The translations under genes were made by a program, and so were the position numbers. Source: JANRKG01 sp033763635 (lineage in GTDB: Bacteria; Cyanobacteriota; Cyanobacteriia; GCF-001939115). Taken from it: DNA of 11,089 bases. The notes under the pieces are model-generated. The model ran no database searches. It saw only the letters and a list, made by a program, of their open reading frames with translations, and had not been told where the DNA came from. Below, piece by piece: positions 1 to 5,756 of the stretch (position 1 is its first letter; each line of letters begins with the position of its first letter). The stretch spans positions 1 through 11,089 of the forward strand of contig JANRKG010000128.1 of NCBI GenBank assembly GCA_033763635.1, given 5' to 3'.

Positions 1-125
1 CCTTTTCCTGTTTCATCTAATCTGATTCGTGTAGAACCATGAATTTTTATTCCTTTTCAAAGTCCTATTTATCATCAGAGCGGTTTTCAAATAAAACCTT
101 CGCGGAACAACCCACTGGAGAATCG

Positions 126-416
126 ATGCCTTCCTCCACCCCAGGGAGAGAAGGAATGGGAGATGTCAGTTTAATTCTGATTCCTCTGGGATTTCTTGTG
201 ACGCTTATATTTATTATTCTCAAGGCTTCATCGGTCCAAAAAAACGTTCAGGACACGATTACTCCCTTCAACTGCTCCCAGAAGGTTCCCTGTCGCAACT
301 GCCGATTTTTTAACCAAAACTTTTACCTGAAGTGTGCGGTTCATCCCACAATGGTTTTGACAGAAGAAGCAAAACAATGCTCAGATTTTGACCCAGTGGC
401 TCTGGTGAAGAAATAA
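126..416 (+). CDS. Small cysteine-rich single-span membrane protein, conserved-hypothetical type
   Basis: Function is not known. The frame is open from an ATG at 39 (125 aa), but two internal ATGs have better ribosome binding sites. ATG 126 has GGAG five bases upstream (96 aa). ATG 156 has AGGGAG seven bases upstream (86 aa) and begins directly before the membrane span. I give 126; 156 is equally possible. Seen: one hydrophobic span (SLILIPLGFLVTLIFIIL), a short basic stretch, then a soluble tail with five cysteines, including a CRNC pair followed by CAVHP and a final C-S-D-F. The spacing suggests a small metal- or disulfide-stabilised knob beside the membrane, which is inference. From memory, proteins with this PCRNCRFF...LKCAVHP tail recur in cyanobacteria as hypotheticals. 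The gene stands alone; the insertion element begins about 50 bp downstream and leaves it intact. Confidence 0.72.
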   Translation: MPSSTPGREGMGDVSLILIPLGFLVTLIFIILKASSVQKNVQDTITPFNCSQKVPCRNCRFFNQNFYLKCAVHPTMVLTEEAKQCSDFDPVALVKK

Positions 417-465
417 GAGAACTGGATGGGATGGGGGAATTGATTAGGCTTTACTGGCTAAATAG

Positions 466-499
466 TTGACCTCTCCCTCGCTTGAAAGACGAGGGATTC
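466..499 (-). repeat. IS right-end stem-loop with putative guide and cleavage tetranucleotides
   Basis: On the minus strand CCCTCG (480-475 complement side) pairs with CGAGGG around a 9-nt loop, occupying 475-495. GAAT sits at the 5' foot (499-496) and TCAA lies five bases past the 3' foot (469-466). In IS608 the right-end guide is GAAT and the right cleavage site is TCAA, so TnpA would nick after position 466. The stem and motifs are seen directly; the cleavage point is inferred by analogy. Confidence 0.65.
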
Positions 500-600
500 T
501 AAGCGGATGTTGCTACGTGGGCTGAAGCCGCACTTCGCAACGCTTGCGATATGATTTCTTCAAGCTCTTGAATAGGTCATACCGATGTGGCAGGGTCAAA
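466..600 (-). ncRNA. Predicted TnpB reRNA/omegaRNA scaffold (right end of element)
   Basis: In IS200/IS605 elements the TnpB guide RNA is produced from the 3' part of tnpB and the right end, and its guide is the flanking DNA just past the right end. Here that would run leftward through the tnpB stop at 513 and the right-end hairpin to 466. The guide would then be the complement of about 446-465 (minus strand: CTATTTAGCCAGTAAAGCCT). The hairpin is visible; the RNA itself and its 5' end (600 is a placeholder) are inferred from the family and not visible as a signal. Confidence 0.35.
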
Positions 601-1892
601 GCTGCCCTAACGGACTCGGCTAGAGCTAACCCTAGCTGTGCCGCTACTTTTCTAAGGATGTTGGCTGCTCCATTGCAATCTGCGTTAATCAGATTGCCGT
701 CAGCCGTTTTGTACCGACCTCGCCCAATCCTTCGACCTGATGGTTTCCAGCTTGCGGGTTTCTCACCGCCATAGGTTGGCAGGAAATCATCGTCCAAGAA
801 GGATGTTTTCGAGGTGTACGATTCTTCCGTTTCCGTAAACTGAATCCCTTGTTCTTCGCACAGTTGCCGGATGCGTTCCTTCAACCGAGCAGTGGGAATC
901 TGCACGAATGCCTGATTGTTCTTCTTGCCCAGGTCGATGCCATCTTTGTTGCCCTCATTCCAGCCGAATACAATATGACCAATACGATGCTGCAAGCAGT
1001 GATTTATCACTAACCTAGCGGCTTTATTAATCGCATCCCTCACCTGACGATTGCGCTTTTCAGTGATGCGAGCTAACTCGAAATCCCAGTATTTGTCAGG
1101 TTTGCCAGTTTTGAGAATGGCTACCCGTCGATTGTAGTTCTGGTTGATAGACTTGAGCTTGCGACCATCGACAATAAAGCTCTTGCCCCTGGTTGAGACG
1201 CAGGTGAGCCAGTTATCCAAACCAGGGTCAATGGAGAGAGCATGAGTGGGATCAAGACCCAAGTGGCAGGTTGGCCCTTCGTTGCCGTACTTGTACACGT
1301 ACTCGGCGTAGAACTCGTTATTCCTGGGCAGAATTCGCACTTCCACAATTTGTTCTGGTCGAATTCCCCAGGCACCCGGAATCCACAGCTCTGTTATCCC
1401 AAACTGCTCTCGCACTGCTGTGGCATTTTCTAAAGAAATCGGCAGACGGCACTCTCCAGTCTCCAGGTTGAACTGCACAGCCTGGGCCGGAAAGGTAATG
1501 GGTGCTAATCCCCCTGGCTTGCGATAGCCAGGCATCCTGGGCTTGTCCCCTTCGCCCTGGAAGTACTGTTGCAGCAATCTGTTAAAACTTCTGAAGGATT
1601 CAACTACGCTTTGCAGCGTTTGTTGAGCGCACTGCCCACCTAATACCTTGTAATGCGGATTGTCCTTCATGACTCGGCATAGGTCAGCATAGGATGCTTT
1701 GACGGGTTTGGACTTGAACCCGGAGCGATAGAATCCATCCGCATCAAAGAACTCAAAACGGGGGCAGGTATCAAAGTGAGCTTGTCTGACCTCGAACTGA
1801 GTGCAGTTGATCAAGCTGTTGGAATGACAACATTGATGCACCCAATAATCCTGCAAATTCTCGCCTAGCCTAATTTGAGTTGTACCGTACAA
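513..1892 (-). CDS. tnpB: TnpB, RNA-guided nuclease of IS200/IS605 element (variant RuvC site, no zinc ribbon)
   Basis: TnpB proteins are reRNA-guided DNA nucleases that cut the empty donor site and promote retention of the transposon. The frame opens at GTG 1901, but a full AGGAGGTGG Shine-Dalgarno spans 1906-1898. It lies on top of that GTG and eight bases from TTG 1892, so I start at 1892 (459 aa). Numbering from TTG, the RuvC-like parts are SIDPGLDNWLT with Asp222 (motif I) and NADCNGAANI with Asp405 (motif III). The usual motif II glutamate (I-V-x-E-D-L) is replaced by IVFGWNEGNK near 307-316, and a strong EESYTSKTSFLD block with Glu356/Glu357 follows. The paired CxxC zinc ribbon normally found between motifs II and III is absent. 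Length is within the usual TnpB range and no frame is broken. It is divergent from tnpA, with 52 bp between starts. Confidence 0.9.
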   Translation of the reverse strand: MYGTTQIRLGENLQDYWVHQCCHSNSLINCTQFEVRQAHFDTCPRFEFFDADGFYRSGFKSKPVKASYADLCRVMKDNPHYKVLGGQCAQQTLQSVVESFRSFNRLLQQYFQGEGDKPRMPGYRKPGGLAPITFPAQAVQFNLETGECRLPISLENATAVREQFGITELWIPGAWGIRPEQIVEVRILPRNNEFYAEYVYKYGNEGPTCHLGLDPTHALSIDPGLDNWLTCVSTRGKSFIVDGRKLKSINQNYNRRVAILKTGKPDKYWDFELARITEKRNRQVRDAINKAARLVINHCLQHRIGHIVFGWNEGNKDGIDLGKKNNQAFVQIPTARLKERIRQLCEEQGIQFTETEESYTSKTSFLDDDFLPTYGGEKPASWKPSGRRIGRGRYKTADGNLINADCNGAANILRKVAAQLGLALAESVRAALTLPHRYDLFKSLKKSYRKRCEVRLQPT

Positions 1893-1897
1893 ATGAA

Positions 1898-1906
1898 CCA
1901 CCTCCT
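1898..1906 (-). promoter_or_regulatory. Strong ribosome binding site that decides the tnpB start
   Basis: AGGAGGTGG on the minus strand overlaps the GTG at 1901 and is ideally spaced (8 nt after AGGAGG) from TTG 1892. This argues that TTG, not GTG, is used. Confidence 0.6.
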
Positions 1907-1912
1907 GTTATA

Positions 1913-1941
1913 ACTATAATTGAAACAACAGTATTTATCAA
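1913..1941 (-). promoter_or_regulatory. Putative sigma70-type promoter for tnpB
   Basis: On the minus strand TTGATA (1941-1936) and TATAGT (1918-1913) are separated by exactly 17 bp, each one mismatch from consensus. Transcription would begin near 1906, giving a very short leader that starts about at the ribosome binding site. A perfect TATAAT on the plus strand (1915-1920) overlaps this -10 box and could serve tnpA, but it has no good -35 box. Confidence 0.4.
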
Positions 1942-1944
1942 CAA

Positions 1945-2364
1945 ATGGTTGTGGCTAAGTTATCGCCTCAAGACCACGAATATCGTCGGACAGAAGGCTC
2001 TGTTTCGTCCATCAATTACCACTTCATCTTTGTACCGAAGCGTCGTAAAGCGGTTTTGGTCAATGATGTTGCCAGACGGCTACAAGAAATCATCTTTGAA
2101 CTGTGCAAAGAACATGATTGGCGATTAGTGGCGTTGGAGATCATGCCTGACCATGTGCATTTGCTGATAAATGCACCCACTCACGAATCTCCTGCTGAAA
2201 TTGCCAGATGGATTAAAGGGAGAGCATCCCGGTACTTGCGCGAAGAGTTTCCAGAACTGAAGAAACTGCCTTCCCTCTGGAGTCCCAGTTATTTTGTAGC
2301 GACAACGGGGCAAGTAAGTACTGATACTGTCAAGAAATACATTGAGAGCCAAAGGGGAAAATGA
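1945..2364 (+). CDS. tnpA: TnpA, IS200-type Y1 (HUH) single-strand transposase
   Basis: This enzyme excises and inserts the element as single-stranded DNA, using the stem-loops at the element ends. It is 139 aa, the usual size for IS200-type TnpA. Seen: the SVSSINYHFIFVPKRRK N-terminal strand typical of the family; the HUH metal motif PDHVHLL with His70 and His72; and the catalytic tyrosine Tyr132 in TVKKYIESQ near the C-terminus. All key residues are present, so it may be active. The ATG at 1945 has no clear Shine-Dalgarno. A consensus TATAAT at 1915-1920 lies 25 bp upstream and overlaps the tnpB promoter on the other strand. The gene converges on the response regulator gene whose stop codon is at 2435. 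Confidence 0.95.
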   Translation: MVVAKLSPQDHEYRRTEGSVSSINYHFIFVPKRRKAVLVNDVARRLQEIIFELCKEHDWRLVALEIMPDHVHLLINAPTHESPAEIARWIKGRASRYLREEFPELKKLPSLWSPSYFVATTGQVSTDTVKKYIESQRGK

Positions 2365-2369
2365 CACAC

Positions 2370-2387
2370 GAGAGGCTAAAGCCTCTC
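2370..2387. repeat. Hairpin just after tnpA (inner left-end structure)
   Basis: GAGAGGC and GCCTCTC form a perfect 7-bp stem around TAAA, starting 6 bp after the tnpA stop. It is inside the element, next to the outer left-end hairpin. It could end tnpA transcription or be part of the left end; the following sequence (CCAGGTTTTC) is only weakly T-rich. Confidence 0.45.
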
Positions 2388-2399
2388 CCAGGTTTTCAT

Positions 2400-2420
2400 C
2401 CCCCGGTTGAAACACGGGGG
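2400..2420 (-). repeat. IS left-end stem-loop
   Basis: CCCCCG and CGGGGG form a 6-bp stem around a 9-nt loop (GTTGAAACA on the plus strand). Size and loop match the right-end hairpin (CTTGAAAGA), which marks the two as the ends of one element. Just outside lies CTCAA-CC-TTGAG (2423-2434), where the left cleavage site and the TnpB target-adjacent motif should be found. Confidence 0.6.
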
Positions 2421-2434
2421 CTCTCAACCTTGAG

Positions 2435-3070
2435 TTAGGTAGGGTTTGCATTCGCAAAGATGGCAACATGCAACCGATCGCGCAAATTCAGGCGATTCAG
2501 GATGTTGGTGATATGGTTCTTCACCGTTTTCTCGGAGATATACAGGGCTTCTGCGATCTCCCGGTTACTGGCTCCTTTCGCGATCAGCCGCACGATGTCC
2601 TGTTCGCGAGGGGTGAGTTTTTCCCATTCCGCCGTTGGGTTGATGCTGGGGTCGGGGATTTGTTCGATCAACTTGCGACCCACCCCCGGTCCCAAATGGG
2701 TATAACCTTTGTGAATGGCCTGAATTGCCTGAGTTAACTCTTCGGGAGGCGTGTTCTTCAGCAAATAGCCCGCTGCCCCATAGCGCAGCGCCTGAGCAAT
2801 GTTCTCATCATCATCGTCAATACTGAGCACCAGAATTTTGACGGCTGGGAAGCGTTGGGTAATTTCCCGTGTGGCTTCGACCCCATCCATTCCTGGCATC
2901 AGGATATCCATCAACACCACATCCGGGAGCAGTGCCTCTACCTGGGCGATCGCCGCTGTACCGCTGTCTGCTTCGCCCACCAGTTCCAGCGAACTCTCAT
3001 CGGTCATGAGTAATTTCAGCGCACGGCGAATCAAAGACTGATCATCAACAACAAGAACACGAATGGTCAT
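2435..3070 (-). CDS. NarL/LuxR-family response regulator (REC-HTH)
   Basis: A two-component transcription regulator: phosphorylation of the receiver by a histidine kinase controls DNA binding by the C-terminal helix-turn-helix. I start at ATG 3070 (211 aa) because MTIRVLVVDDQ matches the usual receiver N-terminus; an in-frame ATG at 3100 adds ten residues and neither start has a good Shine-Dalgarno. From ATG 3070: receiver about 1-120 with the acidic pair Asp9/Asp10, phospho-acceptor Asp55 in VVLMDILMPGMDG, Ser83 in the switch position and Lys105 in YLLKN. The LuxR-type HTH is at about 152-206 (LTPREQDIVRLIAKGASNREIAEAL...ISEKTVKNHITNIL). No kinase gene is adjacent, so it is an orphan within this window. 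A palindrome 55-100 bp upstream (3155-3170) is a possible autoregulatory site. The IS left end sits 14 bp beyond its stop codon, without harming the protein. Confidence 0.93.
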   Translation of the reverse strand: MTIRVLVVDDQSLIRRALKLLMTDESSLELVGEADSGTAAIAQVEALLPDVVLMDILMPGMDGVEATREITQRFPAVKILVLSIDDDDENIAQALRYGAAGYLLKNTPPEELTQAIQAIHKGYTHLGPGVGRKLIEQIPDPSINPTAEWEKLTPREQDIVRLIAKGASNREIAEALYISEKTVKNHITNILNRLNLRDRLHVAIFANANPT

Positions 3071-3138
3071 GGATGGGATGGAAGAATAATCCGTTCCCAT
3101 AACCGTAACTGGTTTAACCAGGGTCCGGCAAGCGTCCG

Positions 3139-3166
3139 TTGTCCTATTTCATACTAGGACTATAGT
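3139..3166 (+). promoter_or_regulatory. Possible promoter of the CheY-like gene, embedded in repeats
   Basis: TTGTCC (3139-3144) and TATAGT (3161-3166) are 16 bp apart and face the receiver gene at 3253. The -35-like box overlaps one GTCCTA half-site, and the -10-like box is the centre of the palindrome. The match is moderate and no other support is visible. Confidence 0.3.
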
Positions 3167-3170
3167 CCTA
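3141..3170. promoter_or_regulatory. Operator candidate: perfect 16-bp palindrome plus a third half-site
   Basis: TAGGACTATAGTCCTA (3155-3170) is a perfect palindrome. A further half-site GTCCTA (3141-3146) lies in opposite orientation 8 bp away, giving GTCCTA-n8-TAGGAC-n4-GTCCTA. It lies between two divergent response regulator genes, one of which (NarL type) belongs to a family that binds inverted repeats. Binding by that regulator is inference. Confidence 0.45.
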
Positions 3171-3252
3171 TCTAAAATGGGGACTCCCGCCTCATGGAGA
3201 AGCCAGGTCGCCACTCTTAGGATGAACTCACTGTTAAGCGAGAAAACGAACC

Positions 3253-3633
3253 ATGAGTTCCGTTCTAGTGGTGGATGATAGCCAAACTCTACGGTTTATG
3301 ATGACTGAGTTGTTACGAGCCAACGCCTTTAAAGTAACTGCCGTTCGGGATGGAGAAGAGGCTTTACAACAGATCGAGGAGGACTGCCCCGATGTGGTTG
3401 TTCTGGACATTGTGATGCCCCGTCTGAATGGCTATGAAGTGTGTCGGCGGTTGAAGTCTAATCCTGCGACTCAAAATGTTTCTGTGATTCTCTGTTCTTC
3501 GAATGCAACGGATGTCGATCGCTACTGGGGATTAAAGCAGGGAGCCGATGCTTATCTCTGTAAACCCTTCAGGCCCGAAGAACTAATTGATACCGTGAAA
3601 CAAGTTTTGCAAGGGACAATCAGCCATCGGTAA
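3253..3633 (+). CDS. Stand-alone CheY-like response regulator, PilH/PixH-like
   Basis: A single receiver domain of 126 aa without an output domain. Seen: Asp8/Asp9 in VLVVDDSQTLR, phospho-acceptor Asp52 in VVVLDIVMPRLNG, Ser82 at the switch position in VILCSS, and Lys104 in YLCKPF. The stretch DRYWGLKQGADAYL before the conserved lysine is the pattern I associate with PilH/PixH-type receivers, which in cyanobacteria belong to chemotaxis-like systems controlling type IV pili and phototaxis. No pil/pix genes adjoin it, so the pathway is not established by context. The start ATG has only a weak ribosome binding site. It is divergent from the NarL regulator over a palindrome-bearing spacer and converges on lnt, 36 bp away. 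Confidence 0.93.
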   Translation: MSSVLVVDDSQTLRFMMTELLRANAFKVTAVRDGEEALQQIEEDCPDVVVLDIVMPRLNGYEVCRRLKSNPATQNVSVILCSSNATDVDRYWGLKQGADAYLCKPFRPEELIDTVKQVLQGTISHR

Positions 3634-3685
3634 AGGGATTGGGATGGGCATGTTCATCGAAGTGAGAACTCACTGAACCCGATGG
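3624..3685. terminator. Inverted repeats between convergent CheY-like gene and lnt
   Basis: AGTGAG-AA-CTCACT (3661-3674) is a palindrome nested inside a CCATCGG/CCGATGG pair (3624-3630 and 3679-3685). The location between two gene ends suggests a bidirectional transcription stop, but there is no T-run, so it is not a classical intrinsic terminator. Confidence 0.25.
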
Positions 3686-5355
3686 TCATGCTCTCTTGAA
3701 AAAAAGCAGGTCATTCCACTCAAGACAATGAGCAGGGGAGTGAGCCAGTCTCCCCATTGCACATAGAGGGTACGGGTCTGTCGCCGATCGATCGTGGCTT
3801 CGTGCAACTCATAGGTATTCAGTTGGGATTTCCAGAGCGTATGACCGTGGGGGTCCACAACTGCCGAGTATCCCGTGTTCACCGCCCGAACGGCCCAGCG
3901 ATCGGTTTCAATCGCCCGCATCACATCCTGGGCATGGTGCTGGGCAGGCATCGTGGCACTGTAGTGGGCATCATTTGAGGGACTGAGGATAAATTGACCG
4001 CCCGCCGCCGCCTGACGACGAAACAAATCCGCAAAAGCCGATTCATAACAAATTGCGACGATCGCCCGTCCCCAGGGGGTCTCAAACGTCTGATCCAGAG
4101 AACCGGGGGCTAATTGGGCATCCAATGGGGAAAGGCGATCGATGAATCTCCCCAGGATCGATTCAAAGGGAATATATTCGCCCAGGGGCACCAGTTTGGC
4201 TTTGTCATAACGGCTCAAGAGTTTGCCATCCCCGGTCATGGTAAAAAGGCTGTTCGTGTAACGATCGTCCCGTTTTCCCAGTGCCCCCACCCAGGCTGTC
4301 ACCCCCCGATCCATCACCGCCTGGTAAAAAGTGGGAGCTTGCGATCGTTCCTGAGAACCCCATTCCTGCCAGAGAAAGGGAAGGGCGGTTTCTGGAGTCA
4401 GTACCGCATCCACTCCCCGCATTGCCAGCACTTCATACCCTGCTGTGTACCCTTCGATCGCCCGTCGCCATCCCTCCGGATAGAGTTTGATGGTGTTCGG
4501 GACATTCCCCTGAATGATGCCAATTCGGAGGGTGGTTTCTGGGGAGGATAGGAGGGGTTGACGGTAGAGCGAGAACCCCAACAGATGGAACCCCAACAGA
4601 AGACCGATCGCCCCGATTCCATATCCGCGCCGAAGGCCACCCCAGGTTTTAGCCCGGTGTTCGCCGTGCCCCTGCAACCATCCCTCGGCTAGCACCCCGT
4701 TCACTGCTACCAGGGCCGCCGTGACGGTTGACGGTCCCGCTAAACGACCGAGATGCAGAATGATCAGGTTATTGGGACTTTGGGTATAGGAAAGGGAAGT
4801 CCACCACAAAGCCCCCTGATTCCACAGGGATTCCAACCCACACCATAGGGCTATCCCCAGAAGCACCCGAATCAGCGATCGGAGAGACGCAAACTTTCGT
4901 GTCTCCGGGGATTGGGAGTTAGAAGATGGGGTGAGAAACAATCGATGCAAAACCACCATTCCCCAGGCCCAACCACCTACCAGGATTGCCCCCCACATCG
5001 TAATAAAGGCCCAGCAGAATAGGGCGATTGCTAAACTCGCCAGCCAGGGCACTCCCATCCACGTCATCGGATGAACCCCCGTAATCCAGGCCAACGCGAG
5101 ACCGTGATACCCAATGCCCCACGTTGCCCCCAACCAAACTGCCCACATCGTGCGAAATTTTGTATTTTCAGAAGAAATAGGAGATAAAATCACTACCCAG
5201 AGAGGAACCAGCGCGATCCATGCCAGGGGCCACAGGTGAGTAGGGGCAGGGGTGAGACCCATCAATATCCCACCGATCAGGACCGGGACAAAGGGAGTCG
5301 ATCGCAGAATCTTCAATAGGGACATAGAAATAATGGGCCTACCTGAAATCGCCAT
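3670..5355 (-). CDS. lnt: Apolipoprotein N-acyltransferase
   Basis: Lnt adds the third acyl chain to the N-terminal cysteine of lipoproteins at the periplasmic face of the cytoplasmic membrane, using phospholipid as donor. The protein is 561 aa, a little longer than the roughly 510 aa E. coli enzyme. The N-terminal half (about 20-263) holds several hydrophobic spans with WPLAWIALVPLW and GYHGLALAWI. The C-terminal half (about 275-520) is a carbon-nitrogen hydrolase domain, with a last span at about 532-552. The catalytic triad is complete: Glu322 in LTPETALP, Lys385 in YDKAKLVPLGEYIPF and Cys436 in AICYESAF. The loop glutamate Glu393 and the Tyr437-Glu438 pair also match the E. coli active site as I recall it. 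Two ATGs are possible (5355, 5325); neither has a clear ribosome binding site. It is a single gene, convergent with the CheY-like receiver. Confidence 0.96.
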   Translation of the reverse strand: MAISGRPIISMSLLKILRSTPFVPVLIGGILMGLTPAPTHLWPLAWIALVPLWVVILSPISSENTKFRTMWAVWLGATWGIGYHGLALAWITGVHPMTWMGVPWLASLAIALFCWAFITMWGAILVGGWAWGMVVLHRLFLTPSSNSQSPETRKFASLRSLIRVLLGIALWCGLESLWNQGALWWTSLSYTQSPNNLIILHLGRLAGPSTVTAALVAVNGVLAEGWLQGHGEHRAKTWGGLRRGYGIGAIGLLLGFHLLGFSLYRQPLLSSPETTLRIGIIQGNVPNTIKLYPEGWRRAIEGYTAGYEVLAMRGVDAVLTPETALPFLWQEWGSQERSQAPTFYQAVMDRGVTAWVGALGKRDDRYTNSLFTMTGDGKLLSRYDKAKLVPLGEYIPFESILGRFIDRLSPLDAQLAPGSLDQTFETPWGRAIVAICYESAFADLFRRQAAAGGQFILSPSNDAHYSATMPAQHHAQDVMRAIETDRWAVRAVNTGYSAVVDPHGHTLWKSQLNTYELHEATIDRRQTRTLYVQWGDWLTPLLIVLSGMTCFFSREHDHRVQ

Positions 5356-5443
5356 TCAAGTTTAATATGTCAGTCTTCCCTTCTTCTGGTCTGGAGGGGT
5401 TTAAAGATGTGGTCTTCTACAGCCCCTACGTGAGGATATTTGT

Positions 5444-5752
5444 ATGAATCGATGGTTTCGCCATTTACTGGTTTGCCTTGCGATCGTTCTACTGGCCCTC
5501 GTCCCCCTGTTCCTACTGTTTGCCGCCCTGGCCCTCTCAAATCTTCTCAACTGTGAAATCCCAACTCCTGCATCGGCAAAGCCTTGCCCTCTCTGGGGAA
5601 ACGATATTAGCAACACACTCGCTGTGATGTTCTTGAGTCCCTGGTATTTGTTTTATACCCTGCCATTGGGGGGGCTTGGCTTAATCGTTTATATCCTGCT
5701 TGCGGTGATGACAGACTTATTGAAAACTCGCAATTCTTCCAGACGCAGATGA
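5444..5752 (+). CDS. Small two-span membrane protein, hypothetical
   Basis: Function unknown. The 102-aa product has a hydrophobic N-terminal span (about 8-34), an outside- or inside-facing loop with two cysteines (Cys37 and Cys48, the latter in KPCPLWGNDI), and a second hydrophobic region (about 60-90) with the motif SPWYLFYTLPLGG. A basic tail (KTRNSSRRR) follows, suggesting the C-terminus is cytoplasmic. GAGGA lies nine bases before the ATG and supports the start. The gene is divergent from lnt and its stop is just 4 bp from the convergent kinase gene end at 5757. The paired cysteines could form a disulfide. From memory, similar short proteins occur as hypotheticals in cyanobacteria. Confidence 0.72.
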   Translation: MNRWFRHLLVCLAIVLLALVPLFLLFAALALSNLLNCEIPTPASAKPCPLWGNDISNTLAVMFLSPWYLFYTLPLGGLGLIVYILLAVMTDLLKTRNSSRRR

Positions 5753-5756
5753 ATCG

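Larger units (their letters stand above)
466..2420 (-). mobile_element. Complete IS200/IS605-family element, IS608-like layout (divergent tnpA and tnpB)
   Basis: The element holds an intact Y1 transposase gene (tnpA, plus strand) and an intact tnpB (minus strand), transcribed divergently as in IS605 and IS608. There are no terminal inverted repeats; instead each end carries a subterminal stem-loop of the kind TnpA recognises in this family. Read on the minus strand, the right end is GAAT, then a hairpin (495-475), then AGAGG and TCAA (469-466). That is the same order as the IS608 right end as I recall it. The left end is a similar hairpin at 2420-2400. Both loops share TTGAAA on the + strand. 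The exact left boundary cannot be fixed; it lies between 2420 and about 2434. Neighbouring genes on both sides are uninterrupted. Confidence 0.85.

Noticed and set aside
544..774. Plus-strand open frame of 76 codons
   Set aside because: It lies fully inside tnpB on the opposite strand and has no recognisable protein character.
513..1892. tnpB as a decayed pseudogene because a catalytic glutamate is missing
   Set aside because: The frame is full length, both RuvC aspartates and a strong ribosome binding site are kept, and the substituted region is well ordered; a variant active site is more likely.
2400..2420. GTTGAAAC, resembling the 3' end of some CRISPR repeats
   Set aside because: It occurs as the loop of the IS left-end hairpin and is not part of a repeat-spacer series; the near copy at 481-489 is the matching right-end loop.
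4114..4551. Plus-strand open frame of 145 codons
   Set aside because: It is antisense to the hydrolase domain of lnt, whose catalytic residues are intact; the translation looks like a composition artefact.
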